Origin: Caecibacter massiliensis
GTDB lineage: Bacteria > Bacillota > Negativicutes > Veillonellales > Megasphaeraceae
Length of the DNA: 64,000 bases
NCBI GenBank assembly: GCA_900095875.1
Contig: LT608311.1
Location: forward strand, 1,674,001-1,738,000
Direction of reading: 5' to 3'
In this document: positions 24,727 through 34,100 of the stretch, piece after piece
Position numbering within the stretch: the stretch's first letter is position 1
Layout of the letters: every line of letters begins with the position of its first letter
Position numbers and translations under genes: made by a program
The notes under the pieces: model-generated
The model's input: the letters and a program-made list of their open reading frames with translations, nothing else
What the model was told of the DNA's origin: nothing
The model's database searches: none

Positions 24727-26739
24727 CTGATTCTTATTGTTGCGGGCCGCCTGCTGTTTTCCCTGCGGCGTATCCTGCTTTGATTTTTCTTTTGTCGTCG
24801 TAGACTTTGTGCTCTTTTTTTCCGATGCCGTGCTCTTTGTCTCGCTGGCGCGGCTGGCTTTCTGCATGCCTGCCGGTACGGAGAAGTCTGACGAATCGCT
24901 GCTGGCAGCCTGTACCATGTAGTCGTGCCAGATACGGGCTGGTACGGTGCCGCCGTAGATTTCGCCCAGACTGTGGGCTCCCGTGTCGTCGCCGACCCAG
25001 ACGGCGGTGACGATGGCCGGGGTGTAGCCGACGAACCAGGCATCTTTGTTGTCATCGGTCGTCCCGGTCTTGCCTGCTGCCGGCTGGCCGATGGCTGCGG
25101 CTGTACCGGTACCGCTTTCGATGACCGCTTCGAGCATGCTGGTCATTTCATAGGCTTCCCGTTCGGAGAGGACCCGCGTTTCTTCTCCTTTGCCGGAGCT
25201 GTTGTCTTCGATGACATTGCCGTTGCGGTCGAGAATCTTGGTGATGGCCACCGGTTTGACGTGGACGCCCTTATTGGCGAATGTACCGTAGGCGCTGGCC
25301 ATTTCCAGAGGGATGACGCCCCGGGTCAGGCCACCGAGGGCCATGGCCAGGTTGTTGTCATTGGTACTGCCTTTTTCGACGAGGGTCGTAATGCCCATTT
25401 TCTTGGCATTGTTGATGATTTTGGATGTGCCTACCTTGTCGGCCAGCTGGACGGCGATGGTATTGACCGAATGGGCCAGGGCCTGACGGAGGGTCATCGT
25501 GCCGGAATAGGATTTTTCGGCGTTTTGTGGACTCCAGCCACCGTAGGTGACTTTTTTGTCTTCCATGGTCGAATCGGGCGTCATGTCATCCTGCAGGGCC
25601 GTCATATAGACGAAAGGCTTAAAGGCCGACCCAGGCTGACGGACGGCCATGCTGGCCCGGTTGAAGCTGTCCTGGCCGCGGCCGCCTACCATAGCCAGGA
25701 TGTGGCCGTTGCGGGGGTCGATGGAGACCAGTGCGCCCTGGGGCTGGGTCAGGCCGTTTTTATCGGTGTAGTTGTCCGGCAGGTTTTTCATGGCCTGTAC
25801 GGCAGCATGCTGTTTTTCCGTATCGAGGGTCGTGTAAATCTTGAGGCCTTCTTTGTACAGGGCATCGTCGCCGTACTTGGCAGCAACCAGCTGGGAGACA
25901 TAGTCGATGAACGATTCCGATTCGGAGTTTTCCGCTGTCTGCTTGTTGTGGGACAGGTGGAGGTCGGCGTTTTTGGCTTCTGCCGCCTGATCGGATGTGA
26001 TGTAGCCGTATTTTGCCATCTGGTCGAGGACGACGTTTTTACGGGATTTGGCTTCTTCCAGATTATTGAAGGGCGAGTAGTAATTCGGACTCTTGGGCAG
26101 GCCTGCCAGCATGGCGCACTGGGCCAGTGTCAGGTCGTTGACATCGCGGTCGAAGTAGGTCTTGGCCGCCGTCTGGATGCCGTAGGCGCCCTGGCCGAAA
26201 TAAATCTGGTTCATGTACATTTCCAGGATTTCTTTCTTCGAGTACTTGTGCTCGATTTCCAGGGCCAGCATGGCTTCCTGTACTTTACGTTTCAGCGTCT
26301 GTTCCTGGGAGAGGAAGGCATTTTTTGCCAGCTGCTGTGTAATCGTACTGCCGCCCTGGGCGATGCCGCGGTTCGTCAGGTTGGTGACGATGGCGCGGAG
26401 AATGCCGATGGGGTCGATGCCGATATGTTCATAGAAACGGTTATCTTCGGCGGCGATGAAGGCGTTCTGCAGGTTGGCCGGCACTTTGTTAATATCGATG
26501 GGAAGGCGGTTCTGGTCGGAATGAAGAGTCGTGATCAGCCGTCCGTGACTGTCGAATACCTGGGATGAAACGGCTGGCCGCATGTTGTTGCTTACGGGCG
26601 GCAGACTCTGGTAAGCGGCAAAAATATAGCCAAAACCGAGTCCGGCTGCGACGACGAAAAGAAAGACAATGAGCACGCGCAGACTGTGCAGTGGTCCTTT
26701 CTTTTTGGCGTGTTTCGCCCGGCGTCTGGGTGTATACAT
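24724..26739 (-). CDS. Class A penicillin-binding protein (PBP1A-type transglycosylase/transpeptidase)
   Basis: Bifunctional cell-wall synthase of 671 residues, inner-membrane anchored by one helix at about 21-43. The GT51 domain shows EDNRFYEHIGIDP, GGSTITQQLAKN and KRKVQEAMLALEIE. The transpeptidase domain shows the SxxK serine in PGSAFKPF, SVN and KTGTTDDNKDAWFVGY. The C-terminal 50 residues are a low-complexity K/S/T/Q tail. SD AGGAG precedes ATG 26739. It is a single minus-strand gene with an AT-rich promoter region upstream. Confidence 0.93.
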   Translation of the reverse strand: MYTPRRRAKHAKKKGPLHSLRVLIVFLFVVAAGLGFGYIFAAYQSLPPVSNNMRPAVSSQVFDSHGRLITTLHSDQNRLPIDINKVPANLQNAFIAAEDNRFYEHIGIDPIGILRAIVTNLTNRGIAQGGSTITQQLAKNAFLSQEQTLKRKVQEAMLALEIEHKYSKKEILEMYMNQIYFGQGAYGIQTAAKTYFDRDVNDLTLAQCAMLAGLPKSPNYYSPFNNLEEAKSRKNVVLDQMAKYGYITSDQAAEAKNADLHLSHNKQTAENSESESFIDYVSQLVAAKYGDDALYKEGLKIYTTLDTEKQHAAVQAMKNLPDNYTDKNGLTQPQGALVSIDPRNGHILAMVGGRGQDSFNRASMAVRQPGSAFKPFVYMTALQDDMTPDSTMEDKKVTYGGWSPQNAEKSYSGTMTLRQALAHSVNTIAVQLADKVGTSKIINNAKKMGITTLVEKGSTNDNNLAMALGGLTRGVIPLEMASAYGTFANKGVHVKPVAITKILDRNGNVIEDNSSGKGEETRVLSEREAYEMTSMLEAVIESGTGTAAAIGQPAAGKTGTTDDNKDAWFVGYTPAIVTAVWVGDDTGAHSLGEIYGGTVPARIWHDYMVQAASSDSSDFSVPAGMQKASRASETKSTASEKKSTKSTTTKEKSKQDTPQGKQQAARNNKNQ

Positions 26740-26898
26740 ATTTCTCCTGTGACTCCTTTTGTGATGAATTTGTTATTATAAACATCTATTATATATAGGA
26801 CTTTACTAATTTCTAATTATAACACACCTCTGTCCGGTATGAATAGAGGAAAGGGGGCATTTTTGGCGGCTCCGGGGGATACGGGGGCGGAAGACGGC

Positions 26899-26921
26899 TT
26901 GTGTACATAGAGTGTACACAA
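26899..26921. promoter_or_regulatory. Operator-like palindrome between the PBP gene and ppsA
   Basis: TTGTGTAC-7 bases-GTACACAA, perfect 8-base half sites. It is 160 bases before the PBP start and 110 before the ppsA promoter, so either gene could be the target. The remainder of 26740-27028 is AT-rich with no gene. Confidence 0.45.
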
Positions 26922-27028
26922 CTGAAGCAGGATAAACGATATACGGTGCATTATTGTATTATTCCAGGAGAACAATGGTAAGTAGAATATCTTATATATC
27001 AAAAAATATACTAAATACCATAAATCTG

Positions 27029-27057
27029 TTGACATTCACAAGTAAATAATGTACTAT
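27029..27057 (+). promoter_or_regulatory. Promoter of ppsA
   Basis: TTGACA (27029-27034), 17 bases, TACTAT (27052-27057). Confidence 0.7.
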
Positions 27058-27115
27058 AAATGAGAAATCACTAAAAATTAGCATATATGATTTGCACGCT
27101 TCAGGAGGTAGGAAC

Positions 27116-29518
27116 ATGGACAGAGATAAAGCATTTGTATTATGGTTTGATGAATTGCGCCGTGCCGATGTGGCACTGGTCGGCGGCAAGTCGTCGTCTT
27201 TGGGCGAACTGACTTCCCAGACCAAGGTCCCCGTACCCTATGGATTTGCGACGACGGCAGAAGGATACCGTCATTTCATGCATGCTACGGGTCTGGACGT
27301 GACGATTAAGGAACTGCTCAAAGGCCTGACGGACGTAGAAGATCCGGTACAGCTCCGCGATGTCACTGCTTCTATCCGCAAAGCCATCTGCGATGCCGAT
27401 ATGCCGCAAGACCTGGCCGATTCCATCCGCAGCAGCTATGAAGAACTGGGCCGCAAAATGGGCGAAACAGATCCCTTCGTAGCTGTCCGTTCCAGCGCTA
27501 CGGCAGAAGATCTGCCCGATGCCAGCTTTGCCGGCCAGCAGGATACCTACCTCAACGTAAAGGGTGCCGATATGGTCATCCAGAAAGTTAAAGAATGCTA
27601 TGCTTCTACCTTTACGGACCGTGCTACTTACTATCGTACGAAACAGGGATTTGACCACCTTTCCGTCGCCCTGAGTGCTGCCGTACAGATGATGGTATTC
27701 TCCAAGGCGGCCGGCGTCATGTTCACAGTCGATCTGGTGACCGGTGATGATTCGACCATCACCATCGAAGGAGCCTGGGGCCTGGGCGAATACGTCGTAC
27801 AGGGTACGGTTACGCCCGATAATTTCCGCGTACGCAAAGACGACCTGGCCATCATTTCCAAGATGATCAATACGAAACCGATCAAACTGGTCCGCAAGGA
27901 TACAGGCGATGTGGAAGAACAGGCCGTACCGGAAGATCAGCAGAAACAGCCGGCTATTACGGACGATCAGGTCAAAGAACTGGCCGGTTATGCCAAAGCC
28001 ATTGAAAAACATTACGGATGCTATATGGATATGGAATGGGGCGTCGATGAACGGACTAACAAGATCTGGCTCCTCCAGGCCCGTCCGGAAACCGTATGGT
28101 CCAAGAAGAATAAAGAAAAGAAACCAGCCAGTGCAGAAAGCGGTGTCAGTGCAGCTATGACGAAAGACAGAGTTACCATTGTAAAAGGCCTTCCGGCCAG
28201 CCCGGGCCATGCCGCAGGCAAAGCCCATGTCATCCTCGATCCGTCCAAAATCGAAGAATTCAAAGATGGAGAAATCCTGGTCACGACCATGACGGCTCCC
28301 GACTGGGTACCGGCCATGAAGAAAGCCAAGGCCATCGTCACTGATGCCGGCGGCATGACCTGCCATGCTTCTATCGTCAGCCGCGAACTGGGCATCCCCT
28401 GCATCGTCGGCACCAAGAGCCGCAGTCAGGAAGCTACGACGACCATTCAGGACGGACAGGATATCACCGTCGATGCGACGAATGGTATCGTCTATGAAGG
28501 CATCGTAGAAGACATCGTCAAACCGGCTGCTGCTGCACCGGCTGCCACGGCTGCTACGGTCGTTGCTGAAACGGCTCCGATCACGGGAACGAAGATTTAT
28601 ATGAATCTGGGTAACCCCGATCTGGCTGAAAAATACGGCGTTCTCCCCTGCGACGGCATCGGTCTCATGCGGGAAGAATTCATCTGGACGACCTTCATCC
28701 ACGAACACCCCTTATACCTCATTGAAATTGGTCATCCCGAACGCGTTGTTGACCAGCTGGCCGACGGCATGCGCAAAGTCTGCCAGGCCCTGGCTTCGCG
28801 GCCGGTTACGCTGCGCTTCAGCGATTTCAAATCGAGCGAATACCGCAATCTTAAAGGCGGCGATAAATACGAACCGCAGGAAAGCAGCGCCCTCCTCGGC
28901 TGGCGCGGTGCGTCCCGCTACTACGACCCGAAATACATTGAAGCCTTCAAGCTGGAAATCAAGGCTGTACGCAAAGTCCGTGAAGAATTCGGCTTCAAGA
29001 ATCTCAATGTCATGATCCCCTTCTGCCGCCGTGTCGATGAAATGGAAAAAATCGTCAACCTCATGGCTCAGGAAGGCCTGCACCGTGGACCGGACTTCAA
29101 GGTATGGCTCATGGCAGAAATCCCGTCCAACATCATCCTCGCCGACCAGTTCAATAAGTTCGTCGATGGCTATTCCATCGGGTCCAACGACCTGACCATG
29201 CTGATCATGGGCTGCGACCGCGACAATGACACCGTTGCGCCTCTCTTCGATGAACGCAATCTGGCTGTCAAACGGGCTATCCGCCATCTCATCAGTGTCG
29301 CTCATAAAGACGGCAAGACCGTTTCTATCTGCGGCCAGGCACCGAGCGTATATCCTGATTTCACGGAATTCCTCGTCAAGAGCGGCATCGATTCTGTATC
29401 GGTCAACCCCGATGCTGTCATTGCGACGAAAAAGAATGTGGCCCAGATCGAACAGCGGATCCTCATGGATTCCCTGACTGGCAAGGGCCGTGCTGATACA
29501 GAAGATTATACATGGTAA
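27116..29518 (+). CDS. ppsA: Phosphoenolpyruvate synthase (pyruvate, water dikinase)
   Basis: Makes PEP, AMP and phosphate from pyruvate, ATP and water for gluconeogenesis. 800 residues from ATG 27116, chosen over 27092 because of SD AGGAGGTAGG. The ATP-grasp domain is N-terminal (ALVGGKSSSLGEL, VRSSATAEDLPDASFAGQQ). The central swivelling domain has the phospho-acceptor histidine H417 in GGMTCHASIVSRELGIPC. The C-terminal PEP/pyruvate barrel follows, with the late segment GYSIGSNDLTMLIMG. A low-complexity Ala/Thr linker (about 470-487) joins the last two. Its neighbours ccpN-like and ppsR form its regulatory set. PPDK is excluded by length and N-terminus. Confidence 0.93.
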   Translation: MDRDKAFVLWFDELRRADVALVGGKSSSLGELTSQTKVPVPYGFATTAEGYRHFMHATGLDVTIKELLKGLTDVEDPVQLRDVTASIRKAICDADMPQDLADSIRSSYEELGRKMGETDPFVAVRSSATAEDLPDASFAGQQDTYLNVKGADMVIQKVKECYASTFTDRATYYRTKQGFDHLSVALSAAVQMMVFSKAAGVMFTVDLVTGDDSTITIEGAWGLGEYVVQGTVTPDNFRVRKDDLAIISKMINTKPIKLVRKDTGDVEEQAVPEDQQKQPAITDDQVKELAGYAKAIEKHYGCYMDMEWGVDERTNKIWLLQARPETVWSKKNKEKKPASAESGVSAAMTKDRVTIVKGLPASPGHAAGKAHVILDPSKIEEFKDGEILVTTMTAPDWVPAMKKAKAIVTDAGGMTCHASIVSRELGIPCIVGTKSRSQEATTTIQDGQDITVDATNGIVYEGIVEDIVKPAAAAPAATAATVVAETAPITGTKIYMNLGNPDLAEKYGVLPCDGIGLMREEFIWTTFIHEHPLYLIEIGHPERVVDQLADGMRKVCQALASRPVTLRFSDFKSSEYRNLKGGDKYEPQESSALLGWRGASRYYDPKYIEAFKLEIKAVRKVREEFGFKNLNVMIPFCRRVDEMEKIVNLMAQEGLHRGPDFKVWLMAEIPSNIILADQFNKFVDGYSIGSNDLTMLIMGCDRDNDTVAPLFDERNLAVKRAIRHLISVAHKDGKTVSICGQAPSVYPDFTEFLVKSGIDSVSVNPDAVIATKKNVAQIEQRILMDSLTGKGRADTEDYTW

Positions 29519-29533
29519 TACGTTCCTGACTGG

Positions 29534-29577
29534 GGCGGCCCTAAAAGTGTAAACTACTCATAAGGGCCGCCTTTTTA
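29534..29577 (+). terminator. Intrinsic terminator after ppsA
   Basis: GGCGGCCCT (29534-29542) pairs with AGGGCCGCC (29563-29571), then T5. It separates ppsA from the two regulators. Confidence 0.85.
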
Positions 29578-29596
29578 TATTTTCTATTTGTTCCTA

Positions 29597-29625
29597 TTGT
29601 ATATCCTATACAGATAGTATATAAT
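29597..29625 (+). promoter_or_regulatory. Promoter of the ccpN-ppsR pair
   Basis: TTGTAT (29597-29602), 17 bases, TATAAT (29620-29625). TATAC/GTATA-type repeats around it could be binding sites for the encoded regulator. Confidence 0.6.
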
Positions 29626-29675
29626 TATTGGTGTATACTTATAGACTGCCATGGAGCAGGAGGTGAAGAGAGGAC

Positions 29676-30317
29676 ATGTTATCGGAACGCCAGGAAACTA
29701 TTTTAAATATCGTAAAAGAACAGAGCCCGATTACGGGCCAGCATATTGCCGCACAGCTCCACGTGACGCGGGCGGCACTGCGATCGGACCTGGCAATACT
29801 TACTATGTTGGGATTGATTGATGCGCGTCCGAAACTGGGTTACTTTTTTACGGGCAATAAGGAAAAGGATCTGCTGGCACGGATTATTACCAATATCCGC
29901 GTCGAGTCCTGTCTGTCCCAGCCAGTGATCGTGGGCGAGCATACGAGCGCCTATGATGCGGTCATTGCCATGTTCACGGAAGACGTGGGGACGGTGTTTG
30001 TAGGGACGGACAATATTCTGGCAGGTGTCGTCTCACGGAAAGACCTTCTGAAAACGGCGCTGGGCAATAATGACCTGAAAGCCCTGCCGGTGCGCATGGT
30101 CATGACGCCGTCGAGCAAGCTCATTTACGTGGAACCGCAGGAGCAGGCTCTGGTAGCGGCACAGCGGCTCATGGAATATGAAGTGGACTGTCTGCCCGTC
30201 GTCCATGTCCTGGACCGCGATGAAGAAGACCGGAAAGAACTCCAGATTGTCGGACGTATTTCGAAAACTAATATTACCCGTCTCTTTGTAGAATGTGGCT
30301 TGGGGAGGAGATCATAA
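29676..30317 (+). CDS. CcpN-like transcriptional regulator (HTH plus CBS pair)
   Basis: 213 residues. The N-terminal winged helix-turn-helix reads ITGQHIAAQLHVTRAALRSD. Two CBS modules follow (about 75-140 and 145-208), which in CcpN-type repressors sense adenine nucleotides. In Bacillus CcpN represses gluconeogenic genes and is encoded next to yqfL, the same arrangement as here. It is therefore likely to repress ppsA or other gluconeogenic genes. ATG 29676 follows AGGAGGTGA. The stop touches the GTG of ppsR, so the two are translationally linked. Confidence 0.85.
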   Translation: MLSERQETILNIVKEQSPITGQHIAAQLHVTRAALRSDLAILTMLGLIDARPKLGYFFTGNKEKDLLARIITNIRVESCLSQPVIVGEHTSAYDAVIAMFTEDVGTVFVGTDNILAGVVSRKDLLKTALGNNDLKALPVRMVMTPSSKLIYVEPQEQALVAAQRLMEYEVDCLPVVHVLDRDEEDRKELQIVGRISKTNITRLFVECGLGRRS

Positions 30318-31139
30318 GTGGCCAGACCGATTGTCTATGCCTGCTCGGATTCACTGGGAGAAACGGCGGAACGCGTAGCCCGTGCCGCTGCCAGCCAGTA
30401 TAATCAGGAAGAATTTAACATCATCCGCGTTCCCTATATCCGTTCGGAACAGCAGATTGAAGATATTGTAAAAAAGGCGGAAGCAGATCACGCCATGATC
30501 TGTTATACGATTATTTCACCGGTCCTGCGGCGCAAGCTCAAGACGCTGACTAAAAATTCGGATGTGACGGTCGTCGATATCATCGGCCCTATGATGGATG
30601 GCATCGGAAATATCGCGACGACCGAACCGACCATGAAGGCCGGCATGATCCACCGCCTCGATGAAGAGTATTTCAAACGGGTCGAAGCCATCGAATTCGC
30701 CGTCAAGTACGATGACGGTAAGAATCCTATTGGCTTTTTGAAGGCCGATATCGTCATCGTCGGCGTGTCCCGCACGTCCAAGACGCCTCTTTCTATGTAC
30801 CTGGCCCACAAGCGCATCAAGGCGGCCAATCTGCCGCTGGTACCGGAAGTGGCCCTGCCGCCGGAATTGTTCCAGATTCCGGCCCGGAAAATCGTAGGTC
30901 TCATCATCGACCCCTTTAAACTGAACTTTATCCGCAGCGAACGGCTCCGCAGTATGGGGCTGGATTCCAATGCTAGTTATGCCAATATCGACCGCATCAA
31001 TGAAGAACTGACTTATGCCCGCGGCGTCATGCGCCGTCTTCATTGCCCGGTCATCGATGTTTCATCCAAAGCTATTGAAGAAACGGCAAACCTCGTGATG
31101 GATATTGTCAAACGCAATCGTGAACTGTACGATGAGTAA
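30318..31139 (+). CDS. ppsR: PEP synthase regulatory protein (kinase/pyrophosphorylase)
   Basis: DUF299-family bifunctional enzyme that switches PpsA (or PPDK) off by ADP-dependent threonine phosphorylation and on by phosphate-dependent dephosphorylation. 273 residues, normal size. P-loop GVSRTSKTPLS and the N-terminal YACSDSLGETAERVARA are the family signatures. GTG start at 30318 with GGAGAT upstream. Since ppsA is the only dikinase gene in the window and lies just upstream, it is the natural target. Confidence 0.9.
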   Translation: MARPIVYACSDSLGETAERVARAAASQYNQEEFNIIRVPYIRSEQQIEDIVKKAEADHAMICYTIISPVLRRKLKTLTKNSDVTVVDIIGPMMDGIGNIATTEPTMKAGMIHRLDEEYFKRVEAIEFAVKYDDGKNPIGFLKADIVIVGVSRTSKTPLSMYLAHKRIKAANLPLVPEVALPPELFQIPARKIVGLIIDPFKLNFIRSERLRSMGLDSNASYANIDRINEELTYARGVMRRLHCPVIDVSSKAIEETANLVMDIVKRNRELYDE

Positions 31140-31147
31140 TGTATAGT

Positions 31148-31173
31148 AAAAGACGCCGTTTCGGCGTCTTTTT
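31148..31173 (+). terminator. Intrinsic terminator after ppsR
   Basis: AGACGCCG, 3-base loop, CGGCGTCT, T5. Confidence 0.85.
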
Positions 31174-31193
31174 GCGTATGAGGAGGAAATCGT

Positions 31194-34100
31194 ATGAATC
31201 GTGGAAACTCCCTTACTATCCAGGATGCACTGCGCCATGCCCTGAATGACCCATCCTTTGCCCGGCAGCCCCTGTTCCAGTCGGAGCTGCTCGGGAACCT
31301 GCGCCGGCCGGCGATGCTGGCACCCCTTGCAGAGGAGCTGGCCCGTACAGCAGATGGGAACGGCCGGTTTTATGCACCGGCCGTCGCGTCCTGCCTGGCA
31401 AAGCATCTGGATGTCTTTGCCGCCGTGCCCGAAGGCGGCTGGCTGTCGTACTGCTATTATTCCATTCTGGCCCGGCTGTTTCCGGAAAATACGGCAGCCT
31501 GGGACGAGCCGGCCATGACCGCCGCACTGGACGATGCGCCGCCCTACCGCATCGGACGGATCCTGCTGCTGCAGATCCTGCGCGGCCTGTACCAGTATGA
31601 ACGGTATACCCTGCCCTTCGACCCGACGAAGGATATGGAGCTCCTGTCGGAGGATGAAATCCGGGCCAACGGATTTATCCCGGAATACCTCCATATGAAA
31701 GAGCTCATATGGGACCATTATATCTATGAATTCATGCGCATCGGCATCGACATTACGCCTTTTAATACGCTGGGCCATATCGGCGGTGTCCACTATGTCG
31801 CCATGTACATGGCCCGCCAGCTGCGCCAGTGCGATGTGCCCGTAGACCTGGGGCTTATTTCCGGGGCCGCTGCCTGCCATGATATCGGGAAATACGGCTG
31901 CCGCAAGCAGGAAGAGCGGCGCGTCCCGTACCTGCATTATTTCTACACGGGACTGTGCTGCAGCCGCTTTGAACTGCCGGCTATCGGCCATATTGCAGCC
32001 AATCATTCCGTATGGGATCTGGAACTGGAAAACCTGTCTGCCGAGTCGCTGCTGCTCATCTATGCCGATTTCCGCGTCAAGAGCAGCCGGGACGGGAAGG
32101 GCCGGGAAATCGTCCATTTCTATACTCTGGCCCAGGCCTTCGACGTCATCCTGGACAAACTCGACAATGTCGATGACAAGAAGAAGCAGCGCTACCAGAA
32201 AGTTTATGCCAAACTGGCAGACTTTGAAGAGTTTATGAAAGAACGGGGCGTCATTACGGACCTGCCGGAGGATTTCTCCCAGGCGCCGCTCTTTCCGCCG
32301 GAACGGATCCACCGCGAACGGGTGCTCATGGAAGGAAATGATGTCGTCTCCGAGCTGAAATACGCCGCCATCGACCACAACCTGCGCCTCATGGCGATAT
32401 TCCGCAGCGAGAGTGATTTTGGCAACCTCATCGAAGCCGCCCGGAGCGAACGGAACTGGAAAAATGTCCGTACGTATATCAGTATTTTCCGGGAATATTC
32501 GACGTATATGACGGAACATCAGAAGATGATGACCCTCAAATACCTCTATGAACTCTTGTCCCACCGGGAAGGGGATATCCGCATGGATGCAGCGGCCCTC
32601 ATGGGCTCTATCGTGGCCGATTTCAACGACCGCTATACGAAAGAGCTGCCTGATGGAGTGTCCCTGCCGCAGAAGGAAATCACCAATCTCGTCCTGTTCC
32701 GCCACTATCTGTCGCTCATCATCAAGCCGGGACTGCGCTTTACGGCCCAGCACCGCATGTGGATTGGCTACTGCCTGGGGACCTTTGTCAGCACGGTCCT
32801 TCAGGACTGCTATGTTACGGACCGGCCGTCCTATATGGACATCCTGTGCTCATATTATGAACGGACGAATTACATGACCGAGCTGTATATCATCCTCCTG
32901 AAAGCACTGGGCGATGTCGGGTCCGCTTATATGGATGAAACGTTCCAGGAGACGGCCCGTTCGTTCATTACGACAGCGGCCGGAGCGGAAGACACGAACC
33001 TGCAGATCGCAGCCCTCTACTGCCGGCACAAACTGCACCTGTGCCCGGAAACGGAATTCTGGCAGGATCTGCTGACCGTCAAGGGACTGCCGTCTGAGCG
33101 GGAAGCTTTTTATCAGAAAGAGGGGAGCCTCTATCTGGATGACCTCAAAATGGGGACCCACTGGGTCGTCAAGGTAGCCAACATCGACCTCATGATCCAT
33201 TATCTCAACGATGCTTGTGACAGCGGCACGGTCATGCACCTGTGCATGCATCTGACCAACCTGCTCAAAGTGAGCGAATCTCTGTTCGTCCGCCAGGCTG
33301 CCGGCCAGGCACTCATGTCTATCGCCGGCCGCATGACCTACGCCCAGCGCAATGAAATGGCGGTGGAACTCTTCAACGGGCTGGAAATCGGCGACCTGCA
33401 GATTTCCAAATATGTGCCGGAGTATCTGGGACGTATGATTCTGAAACTGCCGCCGCAGGAACTGGACGAATTCGTCATCACCCTGGATCAGCAGATCCTG
33501 ACGGCCAGCACTCAGGTGGCGTCGTCCATGGTCAGTACGATCGGCGTCATTCTGGAACATTTCCGGGAATTCATGGCGGCATTTCCCAATTATGAGGAAA
33601 AGAACAGGGAACGGCAGCGCCATCTCCTGTATATCATGATCAAGGCCTATGCCCATTACGACAAGGAACGGAGCCGCGACGCCTTCCGCGATATCGGCCG
33701 TTTCGTCTTTAACAGCCCCTGTATGCCGCAGGAGCAGACGGATTTCCTCTTTGCCCATTCGTACAAGAAATTGCTGATCACCCTCTATGAAAATAGTGAA
33801 GGGACGCTGGATTTTTACAGCAATGCCGCCGTGCTGAACCATATTTACCGCTATATCAGCCGTCACCAGTTCCTCTGCGGCCCCTTCCAGTTCCCACGCC
33901 ATCATAAGGCCTGCTTTTATCCCGGCACCTTTGACCCCTTCAGTCTGGGGCACAAAGCAGTGGCCTGCCGGATCCGCGACCTGGGCTTCGATGTCTATCT
34001 GGCCCTGGATGAGTTTTCCTGGTCCAAGCATACCCAGCCGCGTCTCATGCGCCGCAAGATCATGAATATGTCTGTAGCCGATGAAGAGGATATTTATCCC

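Noticed and set aside
24925-26568. 547-codon plus-strand open frame opposite the PBP gene
   Set aside because: The minus-strand PBP motifs are complete; the plus frame has no start signal or family.
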